Source of the DNA: Paenibacillus dendrobii
GTDB taxonomy: Bacteria > Bacillota > Bacilli > Paenibacillales > Paenibacillaceae
Assembly (NCBI RefSeq): GCF_009807035.1
Contig: NZ_WUBI01000004.1
Location: forward strand, 558,001-622,000
Length of the DNA stretch: 64,000 nt
Reading direction: 5' to 3'
The notes beneath the pieces were generated by a model, which was given only the letters and a program-made list of their open reading frames with translations, was not told where the DNA came from and searched no databases. This document shows positions 26,643 through 35,801 of this stretch, piece by piece; positions within the stretch are counted from its first letter, which is position 1, and the number at the start of each line of letters is the position of its first letter. The position numbers and the translations under genes were made by a program.

Positions 26643-27869
26643 ATGGGACAAGAAAAATATACCGCTGTGCAAAGCGGTTCGATTATAACACCTAAGGGTT
26701 TTTCGGCAGGAGGATTGCACTGCGGACTCAAGAAAACCGATCGTCATGATTTGGGTGCGATCCTATGCGAAGTACCGGCTGTAGCTGCGGCTGTGTACAC
26801 GACGAATGTTTTTCAGGCTGCACCGCTGAAAGTAACGCGCGAGAGCCTGCAGAACGGAAGATTACAGGCCGTTGTCGTGAATAGCGGCAATGCCAATGCG
26901 TGTACGGGACAACAGGGTGAAACCGATGCGTATACCATGCGTGCTGAGGCTGCGCAGCAATTGGGCGTTGCAGAACAGGATGTCGCCGTTGCTTCCACGG
27001 GCGTGATCGGTGAGCTTCTTAAGATGGATCGTGTGATATCGGGCATTGCCGGACTCCCGCAGCGTCTGAGCGGTGAAGCTTCAGGGGCTGAAGATTTCTC
27101 GCAGGCCATTCTCACCACCGACCTTGTGAAGAAGGAAGCCTGCGTTTCCGTTGACGTGAATGGCAAAACGGTTACCATTGCCGGGGCAGCCAAGGGCTCG
27201 GGCATGATACATCCGAACATGGCAACGATGCTTGCCTTTATGACGACAGATGCGGTGATCGAAGCTGATGATTTGCAGTTGCTTTTGCGGAAAGCAACGG
27301 ACACGACTTTTAATATGATCACGGTTGACGGAGATACAAGTACCAACGATATGTTGGTTGCAATGGCAAGCGGTCTGGCTGAGAATGAAACGCTGAATCC
27401 ATCTCATCCGGATTGGGCGGCTTTTGCTGCAGGCTTTACGTATGTCTGCCAAGTGTTGGCTCAAGCCATCGCGCGGGATGGGGAAGGAGCAACCAAGCTG
27501 GTTGAGGTTTGTGTGAACGGTGCAGTAAGCGACCTGTCGGCACGTGCGATCGCCAAAACCGTGATCGGCTCAAGCCTGGTGAAATCAGCTGTATTCGGAG
27601 CCGATGCGAACTGGGGACGGATCATTGCTGCAGTTGGACGCGCAGGCGAGCCGGTGAATCCGGAAACCGTCGATATTCACATCGGAGATATTTCAGTTCT
27701 GGAAGGCTCGCGGCCGGTCGTGTTCGATGAGGATGAAGCGTTGGAATACCTTAAGGGCGATACGGTCCGCATTGTGGTGGATCTTCATCAAGCGGAAGGC
27801 CAAGCGACAGCATGGGGCTGCGATCTGACATACGATTATGTCCGTATTAATGCAGCATACCGGACATAA
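26643..27869 (+). CDS. argJ: Bifunctional ornithine acetyltransferase / N-acetylglutamate synthase
   Basis: Moves the acetyl group from N-acetylornithine to glutamate (and may also use acetyl-CoA), running the cyclic arginine pathway. The precursor cuts itself at the ATML site; it is seen in KGSGMIHPNMATMLAF, where the Thr becomes the new N-terminal nucleophile. NSGNANACTG and DGDTSTND are further signatures. 408 residues. Starts 20 bases after argC; no argA gene is needed with ArgJ present. Confidence 0.97.
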   Translation: MGQEKYTAVQSGSIITPKGFSAGGLHCGLKKTDRHDLGAILCEVPAVAAAVYTTNVFQAAPLKVTRESLQNGRLQAVVVNSGNANACTGQQGETDAYTMRAEAAQQLGVAEQDVAVASTGVIGELLKMDRVISGIAGLPQRLSGEASGAEDFSQAILTTDLVKKEACVSVDVNGKTVTIAGAAKGSGMIHPNMATMLAFMTTDAVIEADDLQLLLRKATDTTFNMITVDGDTSTNDMLVAMASGLAENETLNPSHPDWAAFAAGFTYVCQVLAQAIARDGEGATKLVEVCVNGAVSDLSARAIAKTVIGSSLVKSAVFGADANWGRIIAAVGRAGEPVNPETVDIHIGDISVLEGSRPVVFDEDEALEYLKGDTVRIVVDLHQAEGQATAWGCDLTYDYVRINAAYRT

Positions 27870-27896
27870 CAGAGCGGAATGGGGGATGAGAGAGCT

Positions 27897-28733
27897 GTGA
27901 AGACATTGGATCATCAAGAGAATAACGTCGCTCGGGATGCATTGGAAAGCAAACAAAGCTTCGTGATGAAATGCGGTGGCAGTACGCTGGCGGCATTGCC
28001 GGATTCTTTTTTTGAGGATTTGAAGCAGCTGCAGGCATCCGGCATTCAGCCTGTTATCGTTCATGGCGGCGGCCCGGCTATTTCGGAGAATCTGGAGAAG
28101 CTTGGGATCGAAACGGAGTTTGTGAATGGACTTCGCCGGACGACGGAAGCTGTACTGGATGTAGTAGAAATGGTGCTGGCGGGTAGCATCAACAAGCAAA
28201 TTGTCAGACGCATTCAGCAGAGCGGAGGACGGGCGCTGGGAATCTCGGGCGTAGATGGAGCCCTGATTCAGGCTCAGCCTGTAGCGAACGCTGCTGAGGT
28301 CGGCTGGGTCGGCGATGTTACGTACGTGCAGTCAAGCATTATTGAGGGCATTACCGCGATGGGTTATATGCCGGTGATTGCCCCGGTTGGCGTGGACGCG
28401 AATGGACAGCGATATAATATCAATGCCGATACGGCCGCAGGCGCCGTAGCTTCGCATCTCGGAACGGACCGGATGATTGTCGTCACGGATGTGCCGGGCA
28501 TCATGAAAGAGATTGAAGGCACCAAGCAGGTTCTGCCTGTGGTGACGGTGCAGCAGATCGAGGACATGATCGCGAGCGGTGACATATATGGCGGGATGAT
28601 ACCCAAAGTGAAAGCCGCAGTCGGCTGCATCCAAGGTGATGTGCAGGAAGTAGTCATCGTGAACGGTAGCGAGCCGAAAGTGCTGAGCCGCGTTCTGCAA
28701 GGAGAGACGATCGGGACGAGAATCGTAAGGTAA
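27897..28733 (+). CDS. argB: Acetylglutamate kinase
   Basis: Second step: phosphorylates N-acetylglutamate. The amino acid kinase signature is complete: FVMKCGGSTLAALPD, IVHGGGPAISENLEKLGI, NADTAAGAVASHL and GGMIPKVKAA. Start choice is uncertain: GTG 27897 is about 11 bases behind GGGGG, while ATG 27879 has no clear ribosome site but would add six residues. Compared with short Bacillus ArgB there is an extra N-terminal stretch before the first strand either way. Confidence 0.95.
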   Translation: MKTLDHQENNVARDALESKQSFVMKCGGSTLAALPDSFFEDLKQLQASGIQPVIVHGGGPAISENLEKLGIETEFVNGLRRTTEAVLDVVEMVLAGSINKQIVRRIQQSGGRALGISGVDGALIQAQPVANAAEVGWVGDVTYVQSSIIEGITAMGYMPVIAPVGVDANGQRYNINADTAAGAVASHLGTDRMIVVTDVPGIMKEIEGTKQVLPVVTVQQIEDMIASGDIYGGMIPKVKAAVGCIQGDVQEVVIVNGSEPKVLSRVLQGETIGTRIVR

Positions 28734-28952
28734 TAAACGAAGAAAATAAGATGCTAGAACTTCATTATTTGAGGGTCAGAAGGAATGGATGCAAGGGGAT
28801 TTTGGGACTGAAGGGGCGGCAGCCCGAAGTTCTAACTATCGTCGCAGTCGCAACCTGAAGCCGGTTTAGATGATCAAAATTCATTTATCTATTTTCAACA
28901 ATGCCAAGCCAGATATGATTCCAAAAATAATCCGATGACAGGAGTGATTTCA
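28734..28952. other. argB-argD intergenic region
   Basis: 219 bases without a gene. AGAACTTC (28756-28763) pairs with GAAGTTCT (28826-28833) around a GC-rich loop. No T-run follows, so a processing or attenuation role is possible but unproven. Confidence 0.4.
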
Positions 28953-30152
28953 ATGAGCAATCCGGCAGGACAGTCCAGCTCGCTGTTTCCGAACTATGCA
29001 AGATATTCGATCAACCTAGTTAAAGGCCAGGGCAGCTGGCTGTGGGACGACCAAGGGAACAAATATCTCGATTTCATGAGCGGCATTGCCGTTACCAATC
29101 TGGGGCACGCCCCGGAGAAGGTTAAGGCGAAGCTGAAGAATCAACTCGATGAACTATGGCATGTATCGAATCTGTTCCAAATTCCGAATCAGGAAAAAGC
29201 GGCCTCGCTTCTGACGGCGAACAGCTGTGCAGACGCAGTATTCTTCTGCAACAGCGGCGCCGAGGCAAATGAAGCGGCTATTAAGCTGGCGCGTCGTTAT
29301 CATCAAAAGATTCAAAACAACGGCCGGTTTGAGATTATTACCTTTATCCAATCCTTCCATGGACGGACGCTGGCTACATTGACGGCAACCGGTCAGGATA
29401 AAGTAAAGGACGGGTTCCTTCCATTGCCCGCCGGCTTCAAAAACGTTCCGCTCCATGACCTCGATGCTCTCAAAGCAGCCATTACCGATAAAACGGCGGC
29501 AATTATGCTGGAGCTCGTGCTGGCAGAGGGCGGCGTTCTTCCCGTGGAAGCGGAGTTTGTTCAAGCCGTGAAGGCGCTGTGCGAAGAGCATGGTCTGCTG
29601 CTCATTCTCGATGAAGTTCAAACGGGCATGGGCCGTACAGGCAAACTGTTTGCGCACGAGCATTACGGTATTGAGCCGGATATTTTCACCTTGGCCAAAG
29701 GAATTGCAAGCGGGTTCCCGGCGGGAGCCATGCTCGGCAAGGCCTTCTTGCGTGATGCATTCAGCGCAGGCAGCCATGGTTCGACTTTCGGCGGAACGCC
29801 GATTGCGACAGCCGCCATCATCGCGACCATTGAAACCATGCTGGAAGATCAACTTCCGCAGCGTGCGGATGAGATGGGCGCCTACCTGCAAGAACAGCTA
29901 GCGGAGAAACTCGCAGGTATTCCACATGTTAAAGCGATTCGCGGTCTTGGGCTTTTGATTGGCATCGAGTGTGCAGAACCGGTAAGCGACCTCGTAATCG
30001 AAGGTCAAAAGCGCGGATTGCTGTTCATCACTGCAGGGCCGAATGTCATTCGGTTACTGCCGAACCTGTACGTAAGCAAAGAAGAAATCGATCAGGCGGT
30101 AAGCATCATCGCTGACGTGATCCATGACCATACAGCTATAAAAAAGGCTTAA
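28953..30152 (+). CDS. argD: Acetylornithine aminotransferase
   Basis: PLP enzyme for the fourth step. Contains FCNSGAEANEAAIKLAR, SFHGRT, ILDEVQTGMGRTGKLFAHEHYG and the Schiff-base lysine in FTLAKGIASGFP, then GSHGSTFGGTPIA. 399 residues from ATG 28953, which has AGGAGTG at 8 bases; an upstream start at 28935 lacks one. It may also act on succinyl-diaminopimelate as other ArgD enzymes do. Confidence 0.96.
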   Translation: MSNPAGQSSSLFPNYARYSINLVKGQGSWLWDDQGNKYLDFMSGIAVTNLGHAPEKVKAKLKNQLDELWHVSNLFQIPNQEKAASLLTANSCADAVFFCNSGAEANEAAIKLARRYHQKIQNNGRFEIITFIQSFHGRTLATLTATGQDKVKDGFLPLPAGFKNVPLHDLDALKAAITDKTAAIMLELVLAEGGVLPVEAEFVQAVKALCEEHGLLLILDEVQTGMGRTGKLFAHEHYGIEPDIFTLAKGIASGFPAGAMLGKAFLRDAFSAGSHGSTFGGTPIATAAIIATIETMLEDQLPQRADEMGAYLQEQLAEKLAGIPHVKAIRGLGLLIGIECAEPVSDLVIEGQKRGLLFITAGPNVIRLLPNLYVSKEEIDQAVSIIADVIHDHTAIKKA

Positions 30153-30206
30153 ACTAAAAATATTCTCATCATTAGTGATCGATAAAGAGCAGAGGTAGCA
30201 GAGGGG

Positions 30207-30354
30207 CGGAATTACACTGAAGAGTCGTTAGCGGCCGGCTAAGGTTTTGTTTAGCCAAGCTGGCTTCGACAATGATTTGTCTCTGAATTTGAACCAGTAT
30301 CCAGCAGAATACAATTGGGGAATTTGGAGATAACGGCGATTGGAAGTGTGATCC
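30207..30354. repeat. Long hairpin intergenic repeat, copy A
   Basis: Left arm CGGAATTACACTGAAGA (30207) pairs with right arm GTGTGATCC ending at 30354, leaving one unpaired A. An inner helix TGTCTCTGAATT / AATTTGGAGATA (12 bp with wobbles) and a GGCTAA / TTAGCC hairpin fill the middle. It fills most of the 259-bp argD-argF gap, where no gene is seen. Related to copies at 31513 and 46094. Confidence 0.65.
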
Positions 30355-30411
30355 ATCAACTTTGCGGTTATTATGCGAGAGTGATCTAATGAGGACAAGG
30401 AGGAACACCCC

Positions 30412-31368
30412 ATGACTCAAGCAGAACAGTTGAAACATGTGAACTTGAAAGGCCGGGACCTGCTGGAACTGGACGACTACACCACGGAAGAGATTCAGTA
30501 TTTGCTGGATCTTGCGGTTGAACTGAAACGCAAGCAAAAGAACGGCGAGGTGTATCAGCCGCTCAAAGGCAAAACGATCGGACTCATTTTTGAAAAATCC
30601 TCAACGCGGACGCGGGTTTCCTTTGAAGTAGGTGCGTTCCAGCTTGGTGCGCACGCGCTCTTTTTGAGCAAGAATGATATTCAGCTCGGACGGGGCGAGA
30701 TCATCAGCGATACTGCGCAGGTGCTTTCCCGTTATCTCGACGGCATCATGATCCGTACATTTGGGCATCACAATGTCGTTGACTTGGCCGAGTATGCATC
30801 GGTTCCGGTGATCAACGGGCTCAGCGATCTGGCGCATCCGTGCCAAGTGCTGGCCGACTTCCAAACCATCTACGAGCAAAAAGGCGCGTTGAAAGGGCTC
30901 AAGCTGGCTTACATCGGCGACGGCAACAACATGGCGCATTCCCTCATGATCGGCGGAGCGAAGCTGGGTGTGCATGTATCCATCGCAAGTCCGGAAGGCT
31001 ATGAACCGGATCCTGAAGTGGTGAAACAAAGCCGTGAAATCGCGAAGCAAACCGGAGCTGAAATCGTTGTGACTCGCAGTCCGCAGGAAGCCGTGAAGGA
31101 CGCCGACGCCATCTATACGGATGTGTGGGCGAGCATGGGCTTTGAGGAAGAGCAAAAAATCCGCGAGGCTGCCTTCAAAAACTATCAAGTGGACGAAGAA
31201 CTCGTGAAAGGTGCCAAGAGCGACTACCTGTTCATGCACTGCCTGCCGGCGCATCGCGGTGAGGAAGTCAGTGCAGGCGTCATCGACGGCAAAAACTCGG
31301 TTATTTTCGATCAAGCGGAAAACCGTCTGCATGCGCAAAAAGCTTTGATGGCCGCATTGATGGGATAG
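30412..31368 (+). CDS. argF: Ornithine carbamoyltransferase, anabolic
   Basis: Makes citrulline from ornithine and carbamoyl phosphate. Signatures: SSTRTRVSFE (carbamoyl phosphate site), HPCQVLAD, DVWASMG and HCLPAHRGEEV. 318 residues. AAGGAGG lies before ATG. No carAB genes are in this cluster, so carbamoyl phosphate must come from elsewhere. Anabolic rather than catabolic is inferred from the biosynthetic neighbours. Confidence 0.97.
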   Translation: MTQAEQLKHVNLKGRDLLELDDYTTEEIQYLLDLAVELKRKQKNGEVYQPLKGKTIGLIFEKSSTRTRVSFEVGAFQLGAHALFLSKNDIQLGRGEIISDTAQVLSRYLDGIMIRTFGHHNVVDLAEYASVPVINGLSDLAHPCQVLADFQTIYEQKGALKGLKLAYIGDGNNMAHSLMIGGAKLGVHVSIASPEGYEPDPEVVKQSREIAKQTGAEIVVTRSPQEAVKDADAIYTDVWASMGFEEEQKIREAAFKNYQVDEELVKGAKSDYLFMHCLPAHRGEEVSAGVIDGKNSVIFDQAENRLHAQKALMAALMG

Positions 31369-31705
31369 GCTGAACAGATCGTGCTTGAACTGACGGTTCA
31401 TGGCGTAGTAAAAGCAAGCTGTATGGTAAGCTCTCGGGTTTTATACTCATAGATGTAGTTTACACTCTTGGATACAGATAGATGTAGGATCAACATCGCA
31501 GTAGCGGAGGGAACGGAATCGATCTGAAGAAGCGGCAGCGTTCGGAAGAACGATCCGTACCCGCAGCGGTGACATATGGACGAAGAAGAGGCCGTACCCG
31601 AAACGGACATACGAGCGAAGTAAAGATTTCCTTAACTTTAAACCTAAGCACCTTTAATACGATATAATCAATCACAAGAAGCATAAACGAAAGGAAGTTC
31701 AAATC
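31369..31705. other. argF-argG intergenic region
   Basis: 337 bases without a gene. It holds the short form of the hairpin repeat (31513-31558) and a TATAAT at 31663-31668 without a good -35, which may be a weak promoter for argG. No ARG box or T-box pattern was seen. Confidence 0.45.
31513..31558. repeat. Long hairpin intergenic repeat, copy B (short form)
   Basis: ACGGAATCGATCTGAAGAAG on the left and CGGAAGAACGATCCGT on the right pair over about 11 bp with one bulged A and one mismatch. The 32 bases from 31513 differ from copy C (46095) at only three positions, but the middle section of the long copies is absent. Confidence 0.75.
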
Positions 31706-32938
31706 ATGGCAAAAGAAAAAATCGTGCTCGCCTACTCCGGCGGCCTGGACACATCCATTATTCTCAAATGGCTCAAAGAAACTTATGATGCGGAAATCAT
31801 CGCTTTTACAGCAGATATCGGTCAAAAAGAAGAGCTCGACGGCCTCGAGGAAAAAGCGCTGGCAACAGGCGCTTCCAAAGTATACATCGACGATCTTCGC
31901 GACGAATTCGCGAAGGACTTCATTTACCCAATGTTCCAAGCAGGCGCTTTGTATGAAGGTCAGTACCTGCTCGGCACCAGTATTGCACGCCCGCTGATCG
32001 CTAAGCGCATGGTGGAAATTGCCCGTGCTGAAGGCGCAACGGCGATTGCCCACGGCGCAACAGGCAAAGGGAATGACCAGGTTCGTTTCGAACTGGGCGT
32101 AGCTGCACTCGCTCCGGATATTAATGTTATCGCTCCATGGCGCCTTGAGGAGTTCCGTAACGACTTCCCGGGCCGCGCCGAGATGATCGCCTTTGCCGAA
32201 AAACATGGCATTCCGGTTACCGCTTCCGCGGCCAAGCCTTACTCCATGGACCGTAACCTGCTGCATATCAGCTATGAAAGCGGCGTGCTGGAGGATCCTT
32301 GGTTCGATGCCAGCGCACCGGAAAATAAGGGGATGTTCCTGCTGAGCGCGTCCCCTGAGGATGCTCCGGATGAAGCGGAATATCTTGATCTTGAGTTCGC
32401 ACAAGGCAACTGCGTTGCGCTGAACGGAGAGAAGCTGAACCCGCTGCAAGTGATGGAAAAACTCAATGAACTGGGCGGCAAGCACGGCATTGGACGCGTC
32501 GACATGGTAGAAAACCGTTTTGTCGGCATGAAGAGCCGCGGGGTGTACGAAACGCCGGGCGGAACGATTCTGTTCACCGCTCACCGCAAAATGGAATCCA
32601 TCACAATGGACCGCGAAGTCATGAACCTGCGCGACAGCCTCATTACCCGTTACAGTACGCTTGTATACAACGGCTTCTGGTTCGCTCCGGAACGTCTGGC
32701 TGTACAGGCACTGGTAACGGAAAGCCAGAAGAACGTGACGGGTACCGTACGTGTGAAGCTGTATAAAGGCAATATCATCGCCGCAGGCGTGAAGAGTCCG
32801 GTTAGCTTGTACAATCCGGATATCGCGACCATGGAAGCTGATCCGACGCAAGCGTACGATCAGGGGGATGCAACGGGCTTTATTCGCTTGAACGCGCTCC
32901 GTCTTAAAGTAAGCACAGGCGTAGAACAGAACCAATAA
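31706..32938 (+). CDS. argG: Argininosuccinate synthase
   Basis: Joins citrulline and aspartate with [18 protein letters not shown] is the N-type ATP pyrophosphatase loop; [10 protein letters not shown] and the [10 protein letters not shown] region follow. 410 residues, with AAAGGAAG upstream. Followed 113 bases later by argH, so argGH form the final pair of the pathway. Confidence 0.98.
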   Translation: MAKEKIVLAYSGGLDTSIILKWLKETYDAEIIAFTADIGQKEELDGLEEKALATGASKVYIDDLRDEFAKDFIYPMFQAGALYEGQYLLGTSIARPLIAKRMVEIARAEGATAIAHGATGKGNDQVRFELGVAALAPDINVIAPWRLEEFRNDFPGRAEMIAFAEKHGIPVTASAAKPYSMDRNLLHISYESGVLEDPWFDASAPENKGMFLLSASPEDAPDEAEYLDLEFAQGNCVALNGEKLNPLQVMEKLNELGGKHGIGRVDMVENRFVGMKSRGVYETPGGTILFTAHRKMESITMDREVMNLRDSLITRYSTLVYNGFWFAPERLAVQALVTESQKNVTGTVRVKLYKGNIIAAGVKSPVSLYNPDIATMEADPTQAYDQGDATGFIRLNALRLKVSTGVEQNQ

Positions 32939-33051
32939 TCGCCGTATCCATAAACGAATGGGCCGCTTGAAGCGGCAAGGCATTGACGGCCGTTCCTTTT
33001 CCGGGCGAGAAGGGGCGGCCCTCTGCCGTATCAGAGAGGGGAGAACATAAA

Positions 33052-34455
33052 GTGAGCAAACTGTGGGGAGGGCGCTTTACGAAGCAGACCAACCATTTGG
33101 TGGACGAGTATACCGCATCGATCGGTTTTGACCAGGCACTGGCCGAAGAAGATATTCAAGGGAGCCTTGCGCATGTAACCATGCTGGGCAAATGCGGGAT
33201 TTTGCCGCAGGAAGATGTGGAGACCATCAAAGCGGGCCTGATCAAAGTACTGGAGAAAATCAATAACAACGAGATCGAATTCTCGGTATCCGATGAAGAC
33301 ATCCATATGAACGTGGAAAAAAACCTGATTGCCGAGATCGGTCCCGTTGGCGGTAAACTGCATACCGGACGCAGCCGTAACGACCAAGTAGCAACCGATA
33401 TGCATTTGTACCTGCGCAAACGCGTGGTGGAGCTATCGGGCATGCTGCATGAGCTGCAGCAATCGCTGGTGGTACAAGCCAGAGACAATCTGGACACCAT
33501 CGTTCCGGGCTATACGCATTTGCAGCGGGCACAACCGATCCTGTTTGCACATCACCTGATGGCATATGTATCGATGTTCCAGCGTGACAATGAACGTTTG
33601 ATGGACAGCTACAAGCGTATCAATGTCCTTCCATTGGGTGCAGGTGCGCTGGCTGGGACGACGTTCCCGATTGACCGTCATTTCGTGGCAGAGCAGCTGC
33701 AATTCGACCGCGTGTATGAAAACAGCCTCGACGCTGTCAGCGACCGCGACTTTATTCTGGAGTTTCTGTCTCACGCTTCCATCATCATGATGCATCTCTC
33801 CCGTCTGTCGGAGGAACTCGTGCTGTGGAGCAGCACAGAGTTTAACTTCATCGAGCTGGACGATGCGTTCTGCACAGGCAGCAGCATCATGCCGCAGAAG
33901 AAGAATCCGGACGTGCCGGAGCTGGTTCGCGGCAAAACAGGCCGTGTCTACGGCAATCTGATGGGTCTTCTCACCGTGCTGAAATCATTGCCACTGGCAT
34001 ATAACAAAGACATGCAAGAAGACAAAGAAGGCATGTTCGACACTGTAGCGACGCTCGAAGGCGCGCTGCAGCTGTTTGCACCGATGATCGCCACCATGAA
34101 GGTGAACAAATCGCGGATGCGCGAAGCCGTGAATAAAGACTTCTCCAATGCGACAGATATTGCCGACTTCCTCGTGGGCAAGGGCCTTCCGTTCCGCCAG
34201 GCGCATGAAGTCATCGGGAAAACGGTGCTTTATTGCATCCAGAACGGCAAGTACTTGCTTGATCTGACGATGGATGAGTTCAAACAGTTCTCGGAGCTGT
34301 TCGATGATGCAATTTACGAAGTGCTGCAGCCGGAGACCGTGGTCAACGCACGTAACGTGTACGGTGGCACGGCAACGGATCAGGTCGCAGATGCCATTAA
34401 GCGCAGCGAAGTGCTGATGCAGATGACGGAGCAGTGGCTGAAAGAACACCAATAA
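33052..34455 (+). CDS. argH: Argininosuccinate lyase
   Basis: Splits argininosuccinate to arginine and fumarate. The superfamily signature [12 protein letters not shown] is intact, with [14 protein letters not shown] and TVVKALPL-like [11 protein letters not shown] motifs. Start is GTG 33052 behind GAGAGGGGAG, giving the family-standard SKLWGGRF N-terminus (468 residues); an upstream ATG adds residues without homology. Confidence 0.97.
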   Translation: MSKLWGGRFTKQTNHLVDEYTASIGFDQALAEEDIQGSLAHVTMLGKCGILPQEDVETIKAGLIKVLEKINNNEIEFSVSDEDIHMNVEKNLIAEIGPVGGKLHTGRSRNDQVATDMHLYLRKRVVELSGMLHELQQSLVVQARDNLDTIVPGYTHLQRAQPILFAHHLMAYVSMFQRDNERLMDSYKRINVLPLGAGALAGTTFPIDRHFVAEQLQFDRVYENSLDAVSDRDFILEFLSHASIIMMHLSRLSEELVLWSSTEFNFIELDDAFCTGSSIMPQKKNPDVPELVRGKTGRVYGNLMGLLTVLKSLPLAYNKDMQEDKEGMFDTVATLEGALQLFAPMIATMKVNKSRMREAVNKDFSNATDIADFLVGKGLPFRQAHEVIGKTVLYCIQNGKYLLDLTMDEFKQFSELFDDAIYEVLQPETVVNARNVYGGTATDQVADAIKRSEVLMQMTEQWLKEHQ

Positions 34456-34503
34456 GCATTGAAACAAAATAGTTCATAGGACCCATATATGAAGATAGCA
34501 AAG

Positions 34504-34538
34504 CCGGTATCAGAATCTTTGATTCTACCGGTTTTTTT
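34504..34538 (+). terminator. Intrinsic terminator ending the arg cluster
   Basis: CCGGTA pairs with TACCGG and the inner AGAAT with ATTCT; seven T follow. Confidence 0.92.
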
Positions 34539-34561
34539 GCTGTTTTTTCATAGGTTGGGGA

Positions 34562-34591
34562 TTGCTGACTCCAGAGGACAAAGCATATAAT
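34562..34591 (+). promoter_or_regulatory. Candidate promoter of the pilin genes
   Basis: TTGCTG and a perfect TATAAT (34586-34591) are 18 bases apart, about 67 bases before the first pilin gene. The -35 box is weak. Confidence 0.4.
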
Positions 34592-34657
34592 GAAATAGTA
34601 CATATTATCCATTTTTAGATATTTATATAAGGGTCACGAGAAGGAGAGTCGGCAGAA

Positions 34658-35212
34658 GTGTTCAATACCGTCTCAAAGCAGGAAAAAGGGTTTACTTTAG
34701 TCGAGGTTTTAGCAGCAATTGTGATCTTTTCCATCGTTTCTATAGTACTTACCTCCTACTTCGCCAATGCGCTATCCTATTCCAAATCCAATCAAAACAA
34801 GACGGTCATGATCAACTTGGCGCGCAATGCGCTTGTATTTATGCAGAAGCAAGATTACGGCAAATTACATGAATTCTATCATGCAGAAAAGTTCGGAGAA
34901 GAACATCCGGTCATTCTCGGCAGCTCGGCGGAGGCTTCACCAGATTTATACAGCGAACTATTTCCGAATACCGATGCATCGGCGCTTGCAGCAGTGCTTC
35001 ACCCGACCATAAATAATGTAGCTTATGAGATTAATGTGGAGTACGAAGCGGATTTGCACCAGCAAATGCTGGGTTCATCGGATCAGCAAAAACAAAAGAT
35101 GAGCAAAAATCTCATTCCCGTTAAAGTGGTGATCCGAGGGGCAGCCGGGCCCGGAGGTCATGCAACCGATAGCGCAGTGGAGGGGTATATTACGAATGAA
35201 GAACTTCGTTAA
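34658..35212 (+). CDS. Type II/IV prepilin-like minor pilin
   Basis: KGFTLVEVLAAIVIFSIVSIVL is a class III prepilin signal: positive leader, cut after Gly by the prepilin peptidase, Glu at +5 and a hydrophobic helix. The rest (to 184 residues) is unrecognised. Starts with GTG behind AAGGAGAG. First of three overlapping or adjacent pilin-like genes, so it probably belongs to the tip complex or primes assembly. Confidence 0.87.
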   Translation: MFNTVSKQEKGFTLVEVLAAIVIFSIVSIVLTSYFANALSYSKSNQNKTVMINLARNALVFMQKQDYGKLHEFYHAEKFGEEHPVILGSSAEASPDLYSELFPNTDASALAAVLHPTINNVAYEINVEYEADLHQQMLGSSDQQKQKMSKNLIPVKVVIRGAAGPGGHATDSAVEGYITNEELR

Positions 35213-35759
35213 ACGCCTCCGGCGGGAGGAGGGCTTTACGTTGATCGAAATGATTGCCACGCTGGCCGTCATGACCTTGGTGCTGGGCTTGGTATACTCT
35301 CTGACCGTTTTCGGAATGCGCAGCTATCATAAAATATCGATTGAAAACTCGCTTCGGGATGAAGCGGATCTCCTCATGTCGGCTGTGATTACGGAGCTGT
35401 ATACGTTCTCCCCCGACTCGGTCGAGGCGAAAATTGCCGGCGGCACGACGGCGGTCGTGTTACGCAAGAACGGGGTACAGGCCCATGTTATTGAGATTGC
35501 AGACGGCAAGCTATCCATCGCGCCATATCAAGACAAAGGCACAAATCCAGATGCAGACCCTGATGCCAGTGTGGATCCTATAGGTGCAGAGGTAACCCGG
35601 AATATAGAATCTACCCTCACCAAAGATTCCTCTTTGACCGTGGACTGCACCGGGTTTACGGTATGTCAAAGCGGTACGCTGTCCATATCCCTGGAGCTGG
35701 AGCAGACATACGAGAACCGGCCGTATCAGCTGAACATGCAGAGTCGGTTTGGATTCTAG
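35196..35759 (+). CDS. Type II/IV prepilin-like minor pilin (PulJ/ComGF-like position)
   Basis: EGFTLIEMIATLAVMTLVLG is a prepilin leader and helix; 187 residues from ATG 35196, which overlaps the previous stop by 17 bases with GGAGGGG in front. The later part is polar and unrecognised. Co-translation with the previous pilin points to stoichiometric minor pilins. Confidence 0.85.
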   Translation: MKNFVKRLRREEGFTLIEMIATLAVMTLVLGLVYSLTVFGMRSYHKISIENSLRDEADLLMSAVITELYTFSPDSVEAKIAGGTTAVVLRKNGVQAHVIEIADGKLSIAPYQDKGTNPDADPDASVDPIGAEVTRNIESTLTKDSSLTVDCTGFTVCQSGTLSISLELEQTYENRPYQLNMQSRFGF

Positions 35760-35801
35760 TATATACACTCTTTTTCCTATTAGCCGAAAGTGGAGGTCGC
35801 A

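Noticed and set aside
28741-28860. Fourth copy of the hairpin repeat
   Set aside because: ACTGAAGGGGCGGCAGC resembles part of the left arm, but no matching right arm with pairing was found.
31369-31705. T-box or ARG box before argG
   Set aside because: No AGGGTGG-type T-box core and no palindrome like that at 25474 was found.
31490-32983. Nearly 500-codon frame antisense to argG
   Set aside because: Same shadow effect from a GC-skewed gene; argG is unmistakable on the other strand.
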